In this document: one piece after another, positions 8,791-16,633 of the stretch
Layout: every line of letters starts with the position of its first letter
How positions within the stretch are numbered: position 1 is the stretch's first letter
Assembly: GCA_030751095.1 (NCBI GenBank)
Contig: JASMGX010000008.1
Location: 1 to 38,952 of the forward strand
From: Pirellulales bacterium
Lineage (GTDB): Bacteria; Planctomycetota; Planctomycetia; Pirellulales; UBA7805
Reading direction: 5' to 3'
DNA length: 38,952 nucleotides
The notes under the pieces: model-generated
What the model was told of the DNA's origin: nothing
Database searches by the model: none
Seen by the model: only the letters and a program-made list of their open reading frames with translations
Position numbers and translations under genes: made by a program

Positions 8791-9458
8791 TCGCGCGCAC
8801 GCAGCACAAAATACAACAGCGTCATCACCGCCTGCAGCGTTGCCGCCACATAGGTAAGTGCAGCCGCATTGAGTACCTTATTGACATAGGACATTTCCGC
8901 GGCGGGAACGATTCCCAATGCGACCAACTCGTGTTTTGCTCGCGCACTGGCATCAAATTCCACCGGTAAATTTACCAGTTGGAAGAAGACAACAACGCTA
9001 AAGATCCCAATACCGAGAAACAAAAGCGGCTGCCAGGAAAACATCAGGCCAAAAATGCACATCCAGATGCCCGCACCACTGCCGATACTCGCGGCCGGAA
9101 CGATCGCATTGCGAACGACTAGGGGTTTGTAATTCCGGGCATCTTGAATGGCATGTCCCGCTTCGTGGGCGGCGATCCCAACGGCAGCGAGGGAACGGTT
9201 TTGATAGACTTGCGTGCTGAGCCGCAAAACTTTTCCACGGGGATCGTAGTGATCGCTCAACTTGCCACCGATCTGCTCAATCGAAACGTTGCCGAGCCCC
9301 GCCGAGTCGAGTACATGGCGGGCGGCCGCCGCACCACTGAGTGTGGCTGGTTGCTTAGATGCCTATCCATAGGCCGAGTGGATGCGAAACTGGGCCCAAA
9401 GGCCCAACGCCAATGGAGGTAGGATCAACATCCAATAGAGCGAGTCGAAAAAATACAT
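8787..9458 (-). pseudogene. YugP-type neutral zinc metallopeptidase interrupted by an in-frame TAG
   Basis: Reading from ATG 9458 gives a full-length member of the Zn_peptidase_2 (YugP) membrane-protease family, about 223 codons, except that codon 32 (9365-9363) is TAG. Upstream of the stop is the typical N-terminal membrane helix ending LGLWAQFRIHSAYG. The same frame then continues with SGAAAARHVLDSAGL, KLSDHYDPRGKVLRLS, the zinc motif HEAGHAIQD, and two further membrane segments to the natural stop at 8787. No frame is lost, so this is a single nonsense codon and not decay. No ATG lies between the stop and the zinc motif; only a TTG at 9260 could restart translation, and that product would lack the N-terminal helix. 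Options are a recent null mutation, an assembly or sequencing error, or readthrough. Confidence 0.82.
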
Positions 9459-9837
9459 TTGGAAGCCTTTCGCTATTTTCTTTTGTGCAGCGCCTTTCGA
9501 GACTCCGGACCACTGAGACCGACGCCCATCGGCTATGCCATCATACGTGTTTGGCGAGGGCCACGTTCCTCAAAACGGGGCCGAATTCATCCTCCAAACC
9601 GGAAAAATCCCCCGATTTGTTGGCGGGATGGACCAACGGGGCCCCATCCTGCCTGTTAAGATATTTTTACATAATCTGGAGCCGGGAAAAGGCCGAAATC
9701 GGTATAAGGCGCTCTAGAAGAGACCAGAGGAGCGGACACCACTGAGAGGATGCCATTCGTTTCCTCGCCCGATCGCCCGCACGCCTGGCAGCGTAGCCGT
9801 TATTTTGAAACCGTCACCCCCTCAGAGAGATATTCTC
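9459..9837. other. Intergenic region without a recognisable gene
   Basis: This 379-bp stretch separates the broken protease gene (minus) from the lipoprotein gene (plus) and should hold both promoters. Short open frames here lack ribosome sites and family resemblance. I see an A/T-rich patch at about 9657-9677 containing CATAAT, a possible -10 for the plus strand, but no convincing -35 partner. GGATGG (9626-9631) and CCATCC (9644-9649) flank a GGGGCCCC palindrome and could form a hairpin. It lacks a following T-run, so I do not call it a terminator. Confidence 0.5.
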
Positions 9838-10980
9838 ATGCATTTGCGGCTGCTTTTTGCCTGCCTGATTGTCCTCTCACTGCCGCTCGGCGGCTGTCGC
9901 AAAGAGCCGGCAAGCGAACCTGAAAGTACAGTGGTCGGCTTCAATGATGTTCCGGACGAGCAATTACAGGCAATGATCGATGAAGCGCTCCGCTACACGT
10001 TCAATGAGCGGCGATTGAGTCTGGATGTGAATGCCGCATGGCAAATTCTGCATGGGGCACTCCCGTTCGGAACCCACTTTCAGGTTCGAAATGGCGACGA
10101 GGCCGTCTCGGCGATGCAGTGGGTTCTCGATGGCAACCAAATGAAGGGTTGGACGTTGCGTCATGGCACCAAGGATCTTCCGGGGAACCGTCGTGGACTG
10201 AAGATGGTCATGGAACCGGGCACGAAGACCGGTCAGGGACATGAGGACCAATGGCTCGCGGTAATGTCGCAATGTGGTTTTGAAAAAGACCAGAAAATTC
10301 TCTTCCAGGGGCAGGAGTACCAACTGTGGGATGTCGTGCAGCAGTCGATGTCAGACATCTATCCCGGCAAAGAGTGCAGTTGGTCGTTGATTGCTCTGAC
10401 CCGCTATCTGGACGATTTTGACCAGGAGTGGAAATCGTCTGACGGGGAGACCTGGACGCTGGAAAAAGTTCTTCAGATGGAGGCGGACGAGGAGTTGTCG
10501 ATGAGCGCCTGTGGCGGTTCGCACCGGTTGATCGGCATGACCATGGCCCTCGATGCCTATCGCGATCGGGGAGGCGATGTGCAGGGCCCCTGGGAAGATG
10601 CCGAAGAAAAAATTACTGGAGCCATTGAAACGGCCAGCCGCTTTCAGCAACCCGATGGTTCTTTCTCCACAAGTTATTTTTCGAGACCCGGCACTTCGGC
10701 CGATTTAGCCTTACGGATTAATACGACGGGTCACACTCTCGAATTTCTTGCCCTGGCACTTCCGCCGGAGCGGCTCTCCGAACCCTGGGTCGAACAGGCA
10801 GTGACGCAACTCTGTGAACTCTTTAAAAAAACGGAGCCGATCCCCTTGGAGTGCGGCTCTCTGTATCACGCCGCCCACGGACTGATGGAATATCGGGAAC
10901 GGCGGTTCGGCCCATGGCCGTATCCCGTGGCCAAGGAGGCCGGGTCGCAGGATGATCCGCAGAAAGAATCTGGAAAATAG
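9838..10980 (+). CDS. Predicted lipoprotein of unknown function with an alpha-toroid-like body
   Basis: From ATG 9838 the 380-residue protein opens with a lipoprotein signal, and Cys20 closes a lipobox (LGGC), so it should be lipid-anchored outside the inner membrane. ATG 9805 in the same frame would add 11 polar residues ahead of the signal and is less likely. The body is helical. Segments such as SACGGSHRLIGMTMALDAY and QQPDGSFSTSYF, with repeated 'W/G-D/E' turns, resemble alpha/alpha-toroid proteins (terpenoid-cyclase or glycosidase-like folds). I cannot identify catalytic residues. Several Cys and aromatic residues are spread through the middle. It appears monocistronic, with 32 bp to the convergent CYTH gene. 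Membrane anchoring is the firm part; fold and function are tentative. Confidence 0.75.
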   Translation: MHLRLLFACLIVLSLPLGGCRKEPASEPESTVVGFNDVPDEQLQAMIDEALRYTFNERRLSLDVNAAWQILHGALPFGTHFQVRNGDEAVSAMQWVLDGNQMKGWTLRHGTKDLPGNRRGLKMVMEPGTKTGQGHEDQWLAVMSQCGFEKDQKILFQGQEYQLWDVVQQSMSDIYPGKECSWSLIALTRYLDDFDQEWKSSDGETWTLEKVLQMEADEELSMSACGGSHRLIGMTMALDAYRDRGGDVQGPWEDAEEKITGAIETASRFQQPDGSFSTSYFSRPGTSADLALRINTTGHTLEFLALALPPERLSEPWVEQAVTQLCELFKKTEPIPLECGSLYHAAHGLMEYRERRFGPWPYPVAKEAGSQDDPQKESGK

Positions 10981-11012
10981 GTCTTTTTGATTCGCTCGGC
11001 AGTGCCACCGGA

Positions 11013-11534
11013 TTACTTTTCAGAAAGGTCCGTCGGCAGGTCGATGTACGCCTCTGCGATGAGATCTTCTTCCGCAATTTCCAACCGCTCCATAAGATCC
11101 GCAACGATTTGTTGCCCCTCATTGATCGGCTGGCCGCTTCGCATCACAACTTCCAGTTCGATAAACTCTCCCAGGCCCTCGACGCGGTCAAAATGGATGC
11201 GGGTCTGTCCGTGCAGATAGAGGCAGCGCTCCTTGCAAACTTCGCCCGCAAGCGTGAGGGCTTTGGAGAGTACGGCATTGAGGGCATCTGGTACGGCAAC
11301 TTTACTGAGCACATAGTCGGACAGCTTTGCCTGCCGATCATCGGGGCGGAGGTAGTAGATCAACTCGCCGCTACCGTCGCCGAATTCTCGCAGCTTGAGG
11401 CGACCTTGGGGAACATCGTAGAACGTGTCGCGCTGAAGGATCTTTTCACCAGCCTGACCGCAAAGTAGCGCGGCCAGCGATTGCTGGCGGTCAAAATCGT
11501 GTGCCCTGGCTTTGATTTCTACATTTTCCGGCAT
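11013..11534 (-). CDS. CYTH-domain protein (CyaB/class IV adenylate cyclase-like)
   Basis: This 173-residue cytoplasmic protein begins with VEIKARAHD, the first strand of CYTH tunnel folds, which bind triphosphates and divalent metals. Basic and acidic residues that would line the tunnel follow: RDTFYDVPQGRLKLRE, YYLRPDD, RIHFDRVEGLGEFIELEV and a final EDLIAEAYIDL. The pattern LGEFIELE is typical of the CyaB/thiamine-triphosphatase branch. Members are adenylate cyclases or triphosphatases; I cannot choose between them. The start is ATG 11534, where homology begins; a longer frame to 11957 only reads antisense-like sequence through the SMR gene. It lies 71 bp downstream of the SMR transporter in the same orientation. 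Confidence 0.85.
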   Translation of the reverse strand: MPENVEIKARAHDFDRQQSLAALLCGQAGEKILQRDTFYDVPQGRLKLREFGDGSGELIYYLRPDDRQAKLSDYVLSKVAVPDALNAVLSKALTLAGEVCKERCLYLHGQTRIHFDRVEGLGEFIELEVVMRSGQPINEGQQIVADLMERLEIAEEDLIAEAYIDLPTDLSEK

Positions 11535-11605
11535 CGACACAAATTCGGAATCATCCACTCTTGGGGCTGAAACAATTTGGAGCGGCAGCAATCTGTCATA
11601 GCATA

Positions 11606-11935
11606 TTAATGTGCAGCGGTCTTGGACAGACTCACAACGACGACCCCGGCAATGATCAATCCAAGTCCGATCAGGCCCGGTATGTCCAACGACTGGCCAT
11701 GGACAAAAAATGCCAGCGCTGCAATTAAGACTATGCCCAAACCACTCCAGATGGCGTAGGCAATGCCTGTCGGAATCGTGCCCAAGGTCAGATATAGCAA
11801 AGCAAACGAAATCAAATAGCCAAAAACACAGAGCAACAGGATCGCTGGTTTGTGGGTTGCTTCGGCCTGCTTCATGAGCGTTGTTGCGATCACCTCGAAA
11901 ATAATGGCCACGGCAAGATAAAGGTAACTGATCAT
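11606..11935 (-). CDS. Small multidrug resistance (SMR) efflux protein, EmrE-like
   Basis: The 109-residue, four-helix inner-membrane protein exchanges protons for cationic hydrophobic compounds in EmrE-type members. The essential proton/substrate residue Glu14 falls at exactly the EmrE position. Tyr4, Tyr40, Tyr60 and Trp63 also coincide in number with the EmrE substrate-pocket residues. The hallmark PTGIAYAIWSGLGIVLI is nearly identical to EmrE. Only one SMR gene is present, so a homodimer is expected, unlike paired heterodimeric systems. It has no obvious regulator beside it. The substrate could be quaternary ammonium compounds, or guanidinium-type compounds in the SugE/Gdx branch, but the pocket residues favour the EmrE branch. 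Confidence 0.93.
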   Translation of the reverse strand: MISYLYLAVAIIFEVIATTLMKQAEATHKPAILLLCVFGYLISFALLYLTLGTIPTGIAYAIWSGLGIVLIAALAFFVHGQSLDIPGLIGLGLIIAGVVVVSLSKTAAH

Positions 11936-12005
11936 TGTGCAAACACTTCACCGGCACGATTTTCCGGTGCCCTATTTAAAACGCAGTAACCCTGCAAAAA
12001 AGCAA

Positions 12006-12584
12006 CTACTGCTGGCCTAGCGAAAATGGTTTTTCCTCTGCAACATTTCCGTCAAAAGCGGCCCGCAATCGCTGAGCTTCTGCTGCGACAGTCTTGTCGG
12101 GTCCCACCAATTTCAGATAGTAGACTCCCTCACGGCCCTCTAATATCACGGCCAACACACGACTTCCGGGCACCTCCTTGGTCCTACCCGCAATCGGAGG
12201 ACCAATCGCCTTCTTATACGTTCCACTGATATCCGCCAGCGCATATCGTCCTTCCTTGGTCTTTCCATGAAAAAGGGAAACCTCTCTGTTTGCGGGGGTA
12301 AATTGGCCAATCCACCGCTCAATATTCTGCTTGAGAGAACCACCTCCAGGAAAACTGAACACCGCCAGTTCTGCATCCTCCTGATCGGCTCCACTAGCTG
12401 GAACACGAAACTGCAACAATCGCATTCGTGAACTGGGGGCCTCTTTTTTCCACGACGTGGGAATATGCAGGATGAGTTTTCCTACCTTTACATCCTCTGT
12501 TCCCGCAGAGGCGGCAGTTGTGAGAAGACCTCCGCTGAGCAGACATGTCATCGCAATGGTGAACGCAATAATCCGACTTGGCAT
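12006..12584 (-). CDS. Secreted protein of unknown function
   Basis: The 192-residue product has a clear Sec signal peptide (MPSRIIAFTIAMTCLLSGGL, cleavage near AASAG). The mature domain contains alternating strands such as VKVGKLILHIPTSWK, RLLQFRVP, AELAVFSFPGGGSLKQNIERW and REGVYYLKLVGP. The pattern suggests a small beta-rich periplasmic or surface domain; 'PTSW...' followed by a Gly-rich 'FPGGGS' and a W-I-x-Q-F stretch recurs in planctomycete exported proteins as far as I recall. No catalytic motif is visible. ATG 12584 has AGGAG 10 nt upstream, and the longer frame to 12695 has no site. Export is confident; the role is unknown. Confidence 0.75.
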   Translation of the reverse strand: MPSRIIAFTIAMTCLLSGGLLTTAASAGTEDVKVGKLILHIPTSWKKEAPSSRMRLLQFRVPASGADQEDAELAVFSFPGGGSLKQNIERWIGQFTPANREVSLFHGKTKEGRYALADISGTYKKAIGPPIAGRTKEVPGSRVLAVILEGREGVYYLKLVGPDKTVAAEAQRLRAAFDGNVAEEKPFSLGQQ

Positions 12585-12753
12585 GATCGACGACTCCTGA
12601 GAAAAAGACTGGGATAGACTGGCCGCAACAGACAGCGACAAAGACCGAACAATGGCGCCACCTGCATAGATGCGGTTATAATAACACGACCCCATGGTAC
12701 CGCCAGATGGAGCAGACCGGCCGGCCCCGATCGCCAGTCGCGGCTATCGCCTT

Positions 12754-13164
12754 TTAGGCGCCCTTGCCCTTCTTTTTTTTCGCTTGTTTGGCAGCAGCCT
12801 TGGCCTGTTTTGCGGCAGCCTTGGCCTGTTTCTTCTCCGTCTGTTCCTGTTTCTTTTGCTCCTTAGCCTCCTGCTTTGCCCTCTTTTTTTCCTCCTTGGT
12901 CTCAGCCTCCGCTACGACCGCCTCGTCCGCAAACTCGTCGTCTTCTATCTCACCAGAAAAGGTATCTTCTAGCTCATCATTCTCCTCCTCATCATCATCC
13001 TCATCCCGGGCGGCACGATGATCGCAGATCGCGCCAATAATAACCATGAGAATACATGCTCCAATTAATGCAAAAAAGAAATTCGGAACGGAAAAAATCC
13101 CGCCGGAGGAAGGCTTCTCGGCGCTGGCCTGTGCCAACAGAAACAAGGTGTCGAACAAGGACAT
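12754..13164 (-). CDS. Single-span membrane protein with acidic then Lys/Ala-rich tail
   Basis: The 136-residue protein has a short N-terminal hydrophobic stretch (MSLFDTLFLLAQASA) and a strong transmembrane helix at about residues 28-47. After it comes a highly acidic block (DEDDDEEENDELEDTF, around 53-68, continuing to about 90), then a basic Lys/Ala/Gln block ending in KKKKGKGA. The tail contains two direct copies of a 7-residue AKQAKAA unit encoded by a 21-bp duplication. The tail is probably cytoplasmic and disordered; such polyampholytes bind nucleic acid, ribosomes or partner proteins, but nothing here is specific. ATG 13164 is preferred because the signal-like start follows it; the frame extends to 13236 without further support. 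Confidence 0.65.
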   Translation of the reverse strand: MSLFDTLFLLAQASAEKPSSGGIFSVPNFFFALIGACILMVIIGAICDHRAARDEDDDEEENDELEDTFSGEIEDDEFADEAVVAEAETKEEKKRAKQEAKEQKKQEQTEKKQAKAAAKQAKAAAKQAKKKKGKGA

Positions 13165-13401
13165 GGGGACAATCTCAGGGCTCAGAAAACATCCACAGAA
13201 AATTGGTCGCCCTATTCTATCAAAAGTCACTCCCACCTACAGAGGCACCCAATATCAAAATATTCTTGCTCTTTAGGTGTGCTCCGGATGCATCTGCCGA
13301 TCCGACGGTTGCGACTCAGACAAATCGGAATAGAATGATCCGAGAACTGAGTTGTTTGAAGTGTATTGAGATCGCATTCTTCCCCAATTTTGGATCCAAC
13401 C

Positions 13402-14004
13402 ATGACCGAACGCGAACGCTGGATTGTCTATCCGCTTCTATTTCTTGCAATCAGTATCTCGTTGAAAGACAAATTTACGCCTCCGCCCAAAACACTTAAA
13501 GTCGACAGACTGGAAGCAGAGCAGATCAAGACCTCCTTACTTCTGGGAGCTCGGGCAAGCATCAATGAACTGCATGCGCCTTTGATCCATACCTATCAGA
13601 TTCAAGTAGAGGATTTACAAAGCAACCCGAAAATTGTACTTCGCAGCTTTACTCCATCCAACACAGACCAAGATCCGAATCAGAAAACGGTTGGCGGTAT
13701 CGATTTGTTCGGTACCGAGAGTCAGATTCTGGTAGGTCTTGGCGGAAATGTCGGGGGAGGCTATGTGGTCACACGACCCACAGATGACCCGAAGGACTTT
13801 GTTGCGTTTGGTTACGATCAACGCGGATCGGGACTTTTTTGGCTTGACAAACAGGGCCAACCGAAAGGTTTTTTCAGACCCAGAAAAGAAACGCCTCCGC
13901 AAACTCAGCCCACAGGCACCGTGGAAAACGACACCGTGGAAAATGACAGCGTGGAAAATGACACCGTGGAAAATGACACCGTGGAAAACGGCTCGGACGA
14001 ATAG
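13402..14004 (+). CDS. Membrane-anchored protein with C-terminal pentapeptide repeats
   Basis: The 200-residue product starts MTERERWIVYPLLFLAISIS, a single N-terminal membrane anchor, followed by a soluble region of about 150 residues that should face outward. That region is Gly-rich with alternating strands (GGIDLFGTESQILVGLGGN and FVAFGYDQRGSGLFWLD), suggesting a beta structure. The tail is five tandem copies of a T/S-V-E-N-D unit. No enzyme motif is visible. ATG 13402 is chosen because the anchor begins there; a start at 13366 adds 12 residues before the anchor. It converges on argG with 78 bp between the stops and lies divergently from the polyampholyte protein. I do not recognise the family. 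Confidence 0.7.
   Translation: MTERERWIVYPLLFLAISISLKDKFTPPPKTLKVDRLEAEQIKTSLLLGARASINELHAPLIHTYQIQVEDLQSNPKIVLRSFTPSNTDQDPNQKTVGGIDLFGTESQILVGLGGNVGGGYVVTRPTDDPKDFVAFGYDQRGSGLFWLDKQGQPKGFFRPRKETPPQTQPTGTVENDTVENDSVENDTVENDTVENGSDE
13918..13992 (+). repeat. Five tandem 15-bp repeats encoding TVEND-type pentapeptides
   Basis: Five adjacent 15-bp units (13918, 13933, 13948, 13963, 13978) encode TVEND-TVEND-SVEND-TVEND-TVENG at the end of the membrane-anchored protein. Units differ by only one to three bases. Because the unit is a multiple of three, gain or loss of copies keeps the frame and only lengthens or shortens an acidic, presumably disordered tail. Confidence 0.92.
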
Positions 14005-14082
14005 GCAGAACAACAAGCTGCGCCGGACGACGAAAAATAAAATCGACCGCAACAGCATAGAGATCGACAGAAAGACGCCCAC

Positions 14083-15297
14083 TCAATAGTCGCGGGGATT
14101 CACCCGGGCCTGCACTCGCAGAGGCAGTCCCTGGAGCCGCAAAAAGCCTGCGGCATCATCCTGATTGTAGGAACCGCCACCCTCCATACTGGCAATCGCC
14201 TCGTCATACAGACTGTTGGGGCTTTCGCGGCCCTCGATCAGGATGTTGCCCTTGTAGAGTTTGAGCCGGACTTCACCACTCACTGGCTGCTGGGCCTCTT
14301 CGATGAACTTCATCAAGGCGTCCATCTTGCGGCAGTACCAGAAACCGTAGTAGACCATCTCCGCAACCTCAGGCGAGAGCCGATCCCGAAGATGGGCCAG
14401 ATCGCGATCGAGCGTGAGTTGTTCGAGCTGGCGGTGGGCCTCGTACAGCAATGTCATCCCGGGAGCTTCGTAGACGCCTCGGCTTTTCATACCTACAAAG
14501 CGGTTCTCGACGATGTCGATCCGCCCCACACCATGCCGCCCCCCTATTTGATTTAACTGTTGGACCACTTCTAAAGGGGAACATCGCTCACCGTTGACGG
14601 CAACCGGCATACCCGCTTCAAATTCAATGGAGAGTGGCTCCGGCTCATCGGGAGCCGCCAGCGGCGAAACGGTCATCCCAAAATCGACAACATCGAGACC
14701 ACACGTTGCCGGGTCCTCCAAGCAACCCGCCTCGTAACTGATGTGCAAACAATTCTCGTCGCTGCTGTAGGGTTTCTCCACCGATGCCTTGACCGGAATG
14801 TTCTTCGCCTGGCAATAATCGATCATCTCGGTGCGGCCTGGAAATTGGCTGCGAAACTCTTCCATACGCCACGGTGCAATCAATTCGATGTCCGGATCGA
14901 GCGCTTCTGCCGCCAACTGGAAGCGGCACTGGTCGTTGCCTTTGCCTGTCGCGCCATGTGCAAAGGCCCGTGCACCCACCTCCCGCGCCACCTGCAGACA
15001 GACTTTGGAAATCAGCGGCCGGGCAATCGAGGTCCCCAACAGATATATCCCTTCATATCGGGCCTGCCACTTGAGGACAGGAAACGCAAAGTCGCGACAG
15101 ACCTCTTCGCGAACATCGATCAAACGCGAAGAGGCCGCCCCATGAACTCGCGCCTTTTCAAGAATCGCTTCCCGATCTTCGCAGGGCTGCCCGAGGTCCA
15201 CATAGACACAATGGACTTCATACCCCTTGTCAATCAACCAACCGAGGATCACAGAGGTATCAAGCCCTCCCGAATATGCCAACACGCAGCTTGCCAT
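14083..15297 (-). CDS. argG: Argininosuccinate synthase
   Basis: ArgG joins citrulline and aspartate using ATP, the penultimate step of arginine synthesis, in the cytoplasm. The 404-residue length is normal. The ATP-pyrophosphatase loop AYSGGLDTSV opens the protein. GATGKGNDQCRFQL binds citrulline and aspartate; Cys replaces the more usual Val in this motif. Other family blocks are KPYSSDENCLHISYEAG, GRHGVGRIDIVENR and MKSRGVYEAPG. The DENCLHISYE form, in place of DENLWGRS, marks one subgroup of synthases. Start ATG 15297 has GAGGGG about 10 nt upstream. It follows the guanylyltransferase gene by 167 bp and probably has its own promoter. Aspartate use links it loosely to the ansB-aspD-aspT unit; no other arg gene is nearby. 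Confidence 0.97.
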   Translation of the reverse strand: MASCVLAYSGGLDTSVILGWLIDKGYEVHCVYVDLGQPCEDREAILEKARVHGAASSRLIDVREEVCRDFAFPVLKWQARYEGIYLLGTSIARPLISKVCLQVAREVGARAFAHGATGKGNDQCRFQLAAEALDPDIELIAPWRMEEFRSQFPGRTEMIDYCQAKNIPVKASVEKPYSSDENCLHISYEAGCLEDPATCGLDVVDFGMTVSPLAAPDEPEPLSIEFEAGMPVAVNGERCSPLEVVQQLNQIGGRHGVGRIDIVENRFVGMKSRGVYEAPGMTLLYEAHRQLEQLTLDRDLAHLRDRLSPEVAEMVYYGFWYCRKMDALMKFIEEAQQPVSGEVRLKLYKGNILIEGRESPNSLYDEAIASMEGGGSYNQDDAAGFLRLQGLPLRVQARVNPRDY

Positions 15298-15326
15298 CGC
15301 AATCCATCCCCTCTACGAACAAAAGA

Positions 15327-15356
15327 ATCTTATCGACAACGTGCAATTTCGTGCAA
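15327..15356 (-). promoter_or_regulatory. Weak candidate argG promoter with a tandem decamer
   Basis: On the minus strand TTGCAC (15356-15351) and TAAGAT (15332-15327) are separated by 18 bp, about 30 bp upstream of the argG start. The -35 lies in a perfect 10-bp tandem repeat (CGTGCAATTT on the plus strand, 15340-15349 and 15350-15359). The hexamers match the sigma-70 consensus poorly, so this is suggestive only; the duplicated decamer could be a regulator site. Confidence 0.25.
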
Positions 15357-15464
15357 TTTTGATTTTCCCTTGCTCGGATGGCAAGGTACTTCAAAGCCAC
15401 CGCTTCTTTACAATCCAGCCCCTACCCACACAACCAGATGCCACCGAGCAACAAAGAGAGACAT

Positions 15465-16553
15465 CTAAAGATGTTCCGTCCAGCCCTTCTCCTCGATCAA
15501 TTGAACCAGCTTGCGAATCGATTCCTCATCGTTGCGATTGGCGACCAGTGTCGCGTCCGGTGTATGCACTACGATACAGTCCGATAGGCCCAAAGTCACC
15601 AGCAGGTGGTCGCCACGGCCCCGCACGATCGAACCGGTCGTATTGAGACCGAGGTGACGGGCATCAATCGTATTTCCCTCCTCATCTTCCCCCCGTAAAC
15701 GGCTCAGCGCGGTCCAGTTTCCGACATCATCCCAATCAAAGGGGGCCTCAAGCACGACAATATCCGTGGCATGTTCCATCACCGCGTAATCGATCGAGAC
15801 ACCGTCAATGGCTGAAAACTCTTGCCGGAAGACATCCTCAAAATCCTCAGACTCCCAGTGCTCCGTAATCGTACGAAGATGGCCGAGCATCTCCGGTTCG
15901 CGCTCTGCAAGTTCCTCGAGTATTGTGGCGGCTTTCCAGACAAAAATTCCCGAATTCCAATAGAACGTCCCTGCATCGAGATACGACTGGGCCACATCCG
16001 CCTTTGGCTTTTCGCGAAATTGTTTGACCCGGTACGCGCAAAGGTCATCCGTCTGCTCGGATTGCTCTAGCGGCTCATCGCGCTCGATGTAACCGAACGT
16101 TTCAGCCGGATAGGTTGGCCGGATACCAAACGTTACAATCCGCCCGGGCATTGCATCGACAAGTGCCGCTGCCTGTGCCACAGCCTGTCCAAAGGCTGCG
16201 GTTTGCTTGATGACATGATCGGCCGGCATGACAACCATCGTGGCATCCGGATCGGTGCGACTGCAAAGGAGTGCCGCCAAGCCAATACAGGGTGCTGTGT
16301 CTCGTCGACAGGGTTCACCAATGATCGATGTTCTCGACAATTCCGGAAGCTGCTCTGCTATTTTTTCGACCAATCTCTCACCTGTTACGATCAGAATCTG
16401 TTCGAAAGATACCAACCCTTCAAGGCGATCACATGTCGCCTGGATCATCGATCGGTTTCCTGCAATGGTAATCAACTGTTTGGGAAAATCTGCGCGACTC
16501 TCAGGCCAGAACCGCGTGCCGGCGCCACCGGCCATAATGACTGCGTGAATCAT
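15465..16553 (-). CDS. manC: Mannose-1-phosphate guanylyltransferase
   Basis: The enzyme makes GDP-mannose from mannose-1-phosphate and GTP for glycans and exopolysaccharide. The 362-residue protein is a single-domain form without the C-terminal phosphomannose-isomerase cupin of long ManC proteins. The nucleotide-binding motif MAGGAGTRFWPESR and the substrate residues in FPKQL open the protein. RRDTAPCIGLAAL, VVMPADHVI and the family block TFGYIERDEP follow, and a late FDWDDVGNWTAL supplies further sugar-nucleotide contacts. It starts at ATG 16553, which is not preceded by a clear ribosome site. It lies 80 bp downstream of the UDP-sugar pyrophosphorylase in the same direction, so the two nucleotide-sugar genes are probably cotranscribed. 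Confidence 0.94.
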   Translation of the reverse strand: MIHAVIMAGGAGTRFWPESRADFPKQLITIAGNRSMIQATCDRLEGLVSFEQILIVTGERLVEKIAEQLPELSRTSIIGEPCRRDTAPCIGLAALLCSRTDPDATMVVMPADHVIKQTAAFGQAVAQAAALVDAMPGRIVTFGIRPTYPAETFGYIERDEPLEQSEQTDDLCAYRVKQFREKPKADVAQSYLDAGTFYWNSGIFVWKAATILEELAEREPEMLGHLRTITEHWESEDFEDVFRQEFSAIDGVSIDYAVMEHATDIVVLEAPFDWDDVGNWTALSRLRGEDEEGNTIDARHLGLNTTGSIVRGRGDHLLVTLGLSDCIVVHTPDATLVANRNDEESIRKLVQLIEEKGWTEHL

Positions 16554-16633
16554 GAAATAATCCGAACTGGAGGGTGTTTACGATTGGCAACAGCTACATT
16601 CATACAAAACGACATCCCCGATACCAATGCGTT

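Noticed and set aside
9626-9649. Intrinsic terminator with GGATGG/CCATCC stem
   Set aside because: No plus-strand gene ends here and there is no T-run directly after the stem.
11013-11957. Long minus-strand frame suggesting a 314-residue fusion with the CYTH domain
   Set aside because: The extra N-terminus overlaps the SMR gene in another frame; CYTH homology and a good ATG begin at 11534.
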